Below, one piece after another: positions 54,221-64,000 of a stretch of 64,000 nt of DNA (positions are counted from its first letter, which is position 1; each line of letters opens with the position of its first letter). The notes under the pieces were generated by a model. It did no database searches and was not told where the DNA came from. It saw nothing but the letters and a program-made list of their open reading frames with translations. This DNA is from Auanema rhodensis (lineage: Eukaryota; Nematoda; Chromadorea; Rhabditida; Rhabditidae). Location: the NCBI GenBank assembly GCA_964057225.1, contig OZ059900.1, positions 13,903,638-13,967,637 of the forward strand. The letters run 5' to 3'. The position numbers and the translations under genes were made by a program.

Positions 54221-55659
54221 ATTGATCTCATTTTTTTGAGGTTTCTGTGAAGCCTCTATTCCTAAATCAATATACATATATTTATAGCATTATGAATTTG
54301 TTTTAATTACGGATTTGAATTGATATCTTAGCCTGCACTTTTTGCACATTTCATTTCTTTCTATTTTATTTTGTTTCTTGCCTTAATATCCTGTTACGAG
54401 CGTTAATTTCAAAGTTTTAAAATAAAATATTTTTAATACATTTTGATATTTTCGATACAAAATTCTTTTTCATCTTATTTAGCTGAATATTCTTGTTAGC
54501 TTTCTGGAAAAGTATAATTTCAATAATGTGAGGTGGTAGTTACTGACAGTTTTTACATATTTTACACGCCATCTACGCAATCGGAAGTTAAAGCATATTA
54601 TGAGAGATGTATAAACTCTGAATTATGAAAACTCCATACATTGAATCGTAGCACGCAGAGAATGATTATCTAAAAATTATATACATATAGTATATGCATA
54701 TAATTTTGAGCTTCCCTAACTTTTTTCTCAAATTCAGGTTTTTATCCAAATTATTTAGAAGTTCTTTAAAATAAAAAGTAAGAGCGGCAATTTAATGAAA
54801 TTAGACTTGTACACCAAGATGAAGTTAACAAAAAAATAATAATATAAGTCATTTTTAATTTCTTGTAACGAAATATGCATTTTTTTAAAAAAAATGCTAT
54901 CTGCTATGGATAAAACTACGTTATTGATTTTTTTCAACTATGATTATGTTGATCTCTTATACTATGTATGTCCCGCTCTCAGTTAACATATAGGAAAGAG
55001 ATGAGCATTAGACGTGTTGCTCTTGGCTCATACAGTCAGTCAAAAACTCTCTTTCTTACGAAGTATCAGCATCAGTCCAGTTCGCTGAGTTACACATTTA
55101 AAGAAGGTTGTATTTCATACGCTATTTCTTTATATTTCGCTATATTGTAGAGCTTTTATCACATTTTCTTTCAATTATAGTTCTTTTCAGGATCATTTTG
55201 GTTTTTTTTGCTAATAAATGTCTTATACAAAGTGAGAAACTTCTATTGTTGATCGTACTAGAATGAAAACACCACATCTCTGGATTGAACCGAAAAAATG
55301 TGTTTTTTCATGTTGCTATTTTTTGAAGCGGAAAATGCGAACTTCTAATAATTTTTCCAATGAAAAGAATTTAATGAAATATTATTTTTGGGTTTATGTT
55401 TATGTTTTTTTCACTACGACCAAGTATAAACACATGTTCAAACTGTTTTGAAGTATCAGATCAATGTCACAATATTATGATAAAGTTGCTTCAATTGTTG
55501 TGCTATTCAACAATTATTTGTTGTATTTCTATTAGTATATTCAATTCTTCAATCGAAAAAAGCATTCATTTTCATAATTATGTTAGTTGCGAATTCTTCT
55601 AACTATATCATAATTGGCTTTTGGGAAACAAATACAATTTGAAGAAACAAAGTGAAGAA
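54221..55659. other. Spacer downstream of the ADAM gene
   Basis: ADAM 3' UTR, then AT-rich sequence. Includes an extra copy of the 0.2-kb repeat described separately (about 54465-54662). No supported gene. Confidence 0.45.
54465..54662 (+). repeat. Solo copy of the 0.2-kb repeat of the inverted-repeat element
   Basis: Shares CATCTTATTTAGCTGAATAT, GTTTTTACATATTTTACACG and CATACATTGAATCGTAGCAC with the element to the right. Copies lie at about 54465-54662 (+), 56765-56945 (-), 57360-57550 (-) and 57950-58125 (+). This solo copy lies about 1 kb outside the inverted repeat, in the orientation of its right arm. Confidence 0.85.
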
Positions 55660-57284
55660 AAACTATAGTCCAAAAAAATTATCATTTATCAAACAAACAA
55701 CATATGCTTTCAAGAAAAAAAATGATAACAGAAGAATAATGAAGAGAAAATACAAAAATCAAGTTGGTTAGACTCTTCAGGAACAAGCCGATTCTCCAAT
55801 TTACAAGTTCTTTAAAATATAGAGTCACTTAGCTGTCAATAGCAAAAGGTATGCAGACATGAGAGGATCATTAGATATTGATGTTTTATTTTTGGTTTTT
55901 GTATTATTGAACGAAATAAATCCGCAATTATACAAATACTACAGTAATAGTAAAAATGAAAAAAAATATGAGAAATGGTAAACACTTTCCAATTTTTTCC
56001 GCCAAGACACTTTATGGCGTCTTTTTTGAATATATATGAGATATATATTAGTATTTTAATGTTATTTATCATTTTTTGAATGTTTGCCAATTTTTTTATT
56101 TATAATATTCGACAGTTTTTAGGCTTTTGATATCTTAACTATGCTTACCAATATCATTTATCGAGTTATGAAAACGATCTTCGGATTCATTCCCCGCTTA
56201 TGTTTCAATTATAAGCCAAAGCGGTGTGAAAGAGCTAGCCATTCTCATATATACTCATCTCCTATCTCCCATTCAAGTAAGATTCAAATCGTTTCTTTGC
56301 TTTGAAGACAGATTTTTTCAAATATAGCCGATTTTACGGAAATTCTTCAAACTCCACGAAAAGGCCTTGCTTCCAGTCAGACGAGAGGTAACGATTTGTA
56401 TTTCATTTCATTACAATGTTTTTTTGTTTAGAACATTCTTCCCGTACCAGAAGAAATATTGCCAAAAAACTTTTCTAATTTTCTTTTTCTTTGAATTATT
56501 GTGCATTCTCATAAGTATTACTTTCTATGAATATTTGTATTTTTTTACAAACAAAGATTCTGTGATTTTCTTTTCAAGAATGTAAATTTTCTGTTTATTC
56601 ATTCGCATATACATTACCTGCATATACTTTATCCGCATATACTTTATCCGCATATACTTTATCCGCATATATAACCTTTTTTGATTGTGAAACTATATTA
56701 TAACTTTTTTTATTAAATAAAATATTTTTATAATTAGAAGCATCATTTATTTGATTAAAAAGGTGAAATAATTTCATTCTCTGCGTGCTACGATTCAATG
56801 TATGGAGTTTTCATAATTCAGAGTTTATACATCTCTCATAACATGCTTTAACTTCCGATTGCGTAGATGGCGCGTAAAATATGTAAAAACTGTCATTATA
56901 TTATAATTTGTCAGAAAGCTAATAAGAATATTCAGCTAAATAAGATGAAAAAAAGTTTTTTTAGTGTGCGCAAAAGTTTCTGGCCAACCGCACTGAAATT
57001 TGAATAAAAATTTAAAAATTGTAAATTGCCATAAACCAAATTTCAAAATAATATTCGATAAAGTGTTTTTAATTGAAATTATTTTAAAAAATTCTATTTC
57101 TGCTTTTTCGTTTTGCTTCTGCTCTTGTTTTCTAACTGTTTTAAGCTGTATTTCAATCGAGGTTTGATTGCTTTGAATACTCTTAACCTTCTTCAATCCA
57201 CTTAGGGTGAAGATATTGCTTCCATAAGTATTTGTGTATCAAATTTTATGTAACTCCTGGTGAAGCAGTAATAAATGAAATTGA
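55660..57284. repeat. Left arm of a large inverted repeat
   Basis: About 1.6 kb, the near-perfect reverse complement of 57617-59245. Matched points sum to about 114900 throughout (e.g. 56595 and 58305; 57196 and 57704), with small indels further out. Small ORFs occur as mirror pairs and are not convincing genes. A GTGTGCGCAAAAGTTTCTGG stretch near 56965 resembles a mariner/Tc-type transposon end; that resemblance is weak. Confidence 0.95.
56612..56672. repeat. 15-bp minisatellite, about four copies, left arm
   Basis: The unit CATATACTTTATCCG repeats three times plus degenerate copies (CATATACATTACCTG, CATATATAACC). It is mirrored in the right arm at about 58228-58288. On the other strand it reads as an open (YADKV)n frame, most likely a by-product of the repeat. 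Confidence 0.85.
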
Positions 57285-57616
57285 ATTAACTTTTTTTATT
57301 AAATAAAATATTTTTATAATTAGAAGCATCATTTATTTGATTAAAAAGGTGAAATAATTTCATTCTCTGCGTGCTACGATTCAATGTATGGAGTTTTCAT
57401 AAGTCAGAGTTTATTCATCTCTCATAACATGCTTTAACTTCCGATTGCGTAGATGGCATGTAAAATATGTAAAAACTGTCAGTAACAACCAGCTTGAAAT
57501 TATAATTTGTCAGAAAGCTAATAAGAATATTCAGCAACGTAAGATGAAAAAGAATTTTCATTCTTATTTCTTGTCAAAATGTTTGTTCATCTCTCATAAC
57601 ATGTTTTACTATAATT
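57285..57616. repeat. Spacer (loop) of the inverted repeat
   Basis: About 330 bp between the arms. It contains a further minus-oriented copy of the 0.2-kb repeat (from about 57300), a direct repeat of 56700-56940 in the left arm. The loop is therefore made of element sequence rather than unique sequence. Confidence 0.8.
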
Positions 57617-59245
57617 CAATTTCATTTATTACTGCTTCACCAGGAGTTACATAAAATTTGATATACAAATACTTATGGAAGCAATATCTTCACCCTAAGT
57701 GGATTGAAGAAGGTTAAGAGTATTCAAAGCAATCAAACCTCGATTGAAATACAGCTTAAAACAGTTAGAAAACAAGAGCAGAAGCAAAACGAAAAAGCAG
57801 AAATAGAATTTTTTAAAATAATTTCAATTAAAAACACTTTATCGAATATTATTTTGAAATTTGGTTTATGGCAATTTACAATTTTTAAATTTTTATTCAA
57901 ATTTCAGTGCGGTTGGCCAGAAACTTTTGCGCACACTAAAAAAACTTTTTTTCATCTTATTTAGCTGAATATTCTTATTAGCTTTCTGACAAATTATAAT
58001 ATAATGACAGTTTTTACATATTTTACACGCCATCTACGCAATCGGAAGTTAAAGCATGTTATGAGAGATGTATAAACTCTGAATTATGAAAACTCCATAC
58101 ATTGAATCGTAGCACGCAGAGAATGAAATTATTTCACCTTTTTAATCAAATAAATGATGCTTCTAATTATAAAAATATTTTATTTAATAAAAAAAGTTAT
58201 AATATAGTTTCACAATCAAAAAAGGTTATATATGCGGATAAAGTATATGCGGATAAAGTATATGCGGATAAAGTATATGCAGGTAATGTATATGCGAATG
58301 AATAAACAGAAAATTTACATTCTTGAAAAGAAAATCACAGAATCTTTGTTTGTAAAAAAATACAAATATTCATAGAAAGTAATACTTATGAGAATGCACA
58401 ATAATTCAAAGAAAAAGAAAATTAGAAAAGTTTTTTGGCAATATTTCTTCTGGTACGGGAAGAATGTTCTAAACAACAAAACATTGTAATGAAATGAAAT
58501 ACAAATCGTTACCTCTCGTCTGACTGGAAGCAAGGCCTTTTCGTGGAGTTTGAAGAATTTCCGTAAAATCGGCTATATTTGAAAAAATCTGTCTTTAAAG
58601 CAAAGAAACGATTCGAATCTTACTTGAATTTGAGATAGGAGATGAGTATATATGAGAATGGCTAGCTCTTTCACACCGCTTTGGCTTATAATTGAAACAT
58701 AAGCGGGGAATGAATCCGAAGATTGTTTTCATAACTCGATAAATGATATTGGTAAGCATAGTTAAGATATCAAAAACCTAAAAACTGTCGAATATTATAA
58801 ATAAAAAAATTTTGAAAAAAATTGGCAAACATTCAAAAAATGATAAATAACATTAAAATACTAATATATATCTCATATATATTCAAAAAAGACGCCATAA
58901 AGTGTCTTGGCGGAAAAAATTGGAAAGTGTTTACCATTTCTCATATTTTTTTTCATTTTTACTATTACTGTAGTATTTGTATAATTGCGGATTTATTTCG
59001 TTCAATAATACAAAAACCAAAAATAAAACATCAATATCTAATGATCCTCTCATGTCTGCATACCTTTTGCTATTGACAGCTAAGTGACTCTATATTTTAA
59101 AGAACTTGTAAATTGGAGAATTGGCTTGTTCCTGAAGAGCCTAACCAACTTGATTTTTGTATTTTCTCTTTATTATTCTTCTGTTATCGTTTTGTTTCTT
59201 GAAAGCATATGTTGTTTGTTTGATAAATGATAATTTTTTTGGACT
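57617..59245. repeat. Right arm of a large inverted repeat
   Basis: Near-perfect reverse complement of 55660-57284, differing by occasional substitutions (e.g. ACAATGTTTTTTTGTTTAG versus its mirror ACAATGTTTTGTTGTTTAG) and small indels. A degenerate coding-like stretch just inside (YLWKQYLHPKWIEEG then stop, about 57669-57716) could be the relic of a mobile-element or captured exon, but no transposase motif is clear. Confidence 0.95.
58228..58288. repeat. 15-bp minisatellite, right-arm mirror copy
   Basis: Mirror image of the left-arm repeat: CGGATAAAGTATATG repeated three times plus a degenerate AGGTAATGTATATG. Copy number is the same in both arms, so the arms are young or kept alike by gene conversion, since such repeats usually drift in length. 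Confidence 0.85.
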
Positions 59246-59690
59246 ATTCTTCTTTATTATTAAAAAATTCCAATAATTACAATAAATGAAGGTAACTAAT
59301 ATATGAATATTGAATTGTATTAAAAAAATTTGATTGAATCGTAAGGGTATATTAAAACTAGTTCTTTAAAGAAAGAAAAATATATATATATATAGATAAG
59401 AACTACAGAGAGATCTCTTGATCTAATACATGTTACACATCTACATGCTATGTCTACAATCCAATATGATTACTTGTAGAACAAAATGAGAGGGCGATAA
59501 AACACAGCGAGTATTGTCATAAATACAACCGTTACTGAGTCACACGTATAAAGTAAAGAAGAATTGTAATTATTAATACAGAGATATTAAAATATATCAA
59601 AATTAAAGAAGTCAACAACAGCGTGATTAGAGCATAAAATATTAAGATGAGAAATATCAAAATAGATGTTTTTGAAGTTCATAAATTCAA
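59246..59690. other. Spacer between inverted repeat and HIPK 3' end
   Basis: AT-rich with a short TA microsatellite (59378-59395); probably the 3' UTR of the HIPK gene. No coding support. Confidence 0.5.

Positions 59691-64000
<4,310 letters not shown>

Noticed and set aside
56595..56798. ORF with YADKV repeats in both inverted-repeat arms
   Set aside because: The repeat unit is 15 bp, so it stays open in frame automatically; no start context or exon partners.

Overview
This is a eukaryotic, AT-rich window that reads as a nematode nuclear genome. Coding exons are split by very short introns, mostly 36-60 bp, ending in TTTTAG, TTTCAG or TTGCAG. Several genes carry such an acceptor only 15-40 nt upstream of the start codon, as expected for spliced-leader trans-splicing. 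The gene set also fits a nematode: a secreted protein resembling the nematode DUF19 family, a KChIP-like calcium sensor, FAM20, MYRF, nucleobindin, an SLK/STK10-type kinase, an ADAM protease and HIPK. I cannot name the species.

Layout. 1-5.3 kb, minus strand: the 5' part of a secreted Cys-rich gene, a gene with two arrestin folds in tandem, and a short two-exon secreted-peptide candidate. 5.3-14.6 kb: a gene-poor AT-rich stretch with a few exon-like islands. 14.6-17.0 kb (+): FAM20-type secretory-pathway kinase, 13 exons. 18.2-19.2 kb (+): KChIP-like EF-hand protein. 19.8-24.3 kb (-): myelin regulatory factor (MYRF), a membrane-bound self-cleaving transcription factor. 28.5-30.5 kb (+): nucleobindin with a long polyQ/His tail. 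33.1-33.8 kb (+): small single-pass membrane protein with a PY motif. 34.9-39.0 kb (+): SLK/STK10-family kinase.

The most unusual part is 40.0-50.4 kb. A 1.82-kb unit is repeated about 4.6 times, nearly identically. Each unit carries a four-exon SUMO-like gene lacking the C-terminal Gly-Gly needed for conjugation, and the full units carry a second, minus-strand reading frame with a CxxC motif. Small differences alternate A-B-A-B-A, so the array looks built from a 3.65-kb dimer; the B units carry a 1-nt deletion that breaks the minus-strand frame. The array ends abruptly and is followed within about 45 bp by about 21 copies of a 95-bp pyrimidine-rich satellite.

50.8-54.2 kb (+) holds a meltrin-like ADAM metalloprotease. 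54.4-59.3 kb holds a large inverted repeat (two arms of about 1.6 kb around a 0.33-kb spacer) with extra copies of a 0.2-kb internal repeat. 59.7-64 kb (-) holds a HIPK-family kinase, running off the right edge, with an Ala-Gln-Arg-Glu hexapeptide tract near its C-terminus and a long acidic N-terminal region.

Most genes are ordinary conserved animal genes with no obvious shared pathway. FAM20 and nucleobindin act in the secretory lumen; ADAM acts at the cell surface. Exon coordinates were worked out by eye from splice signals and reading phase.
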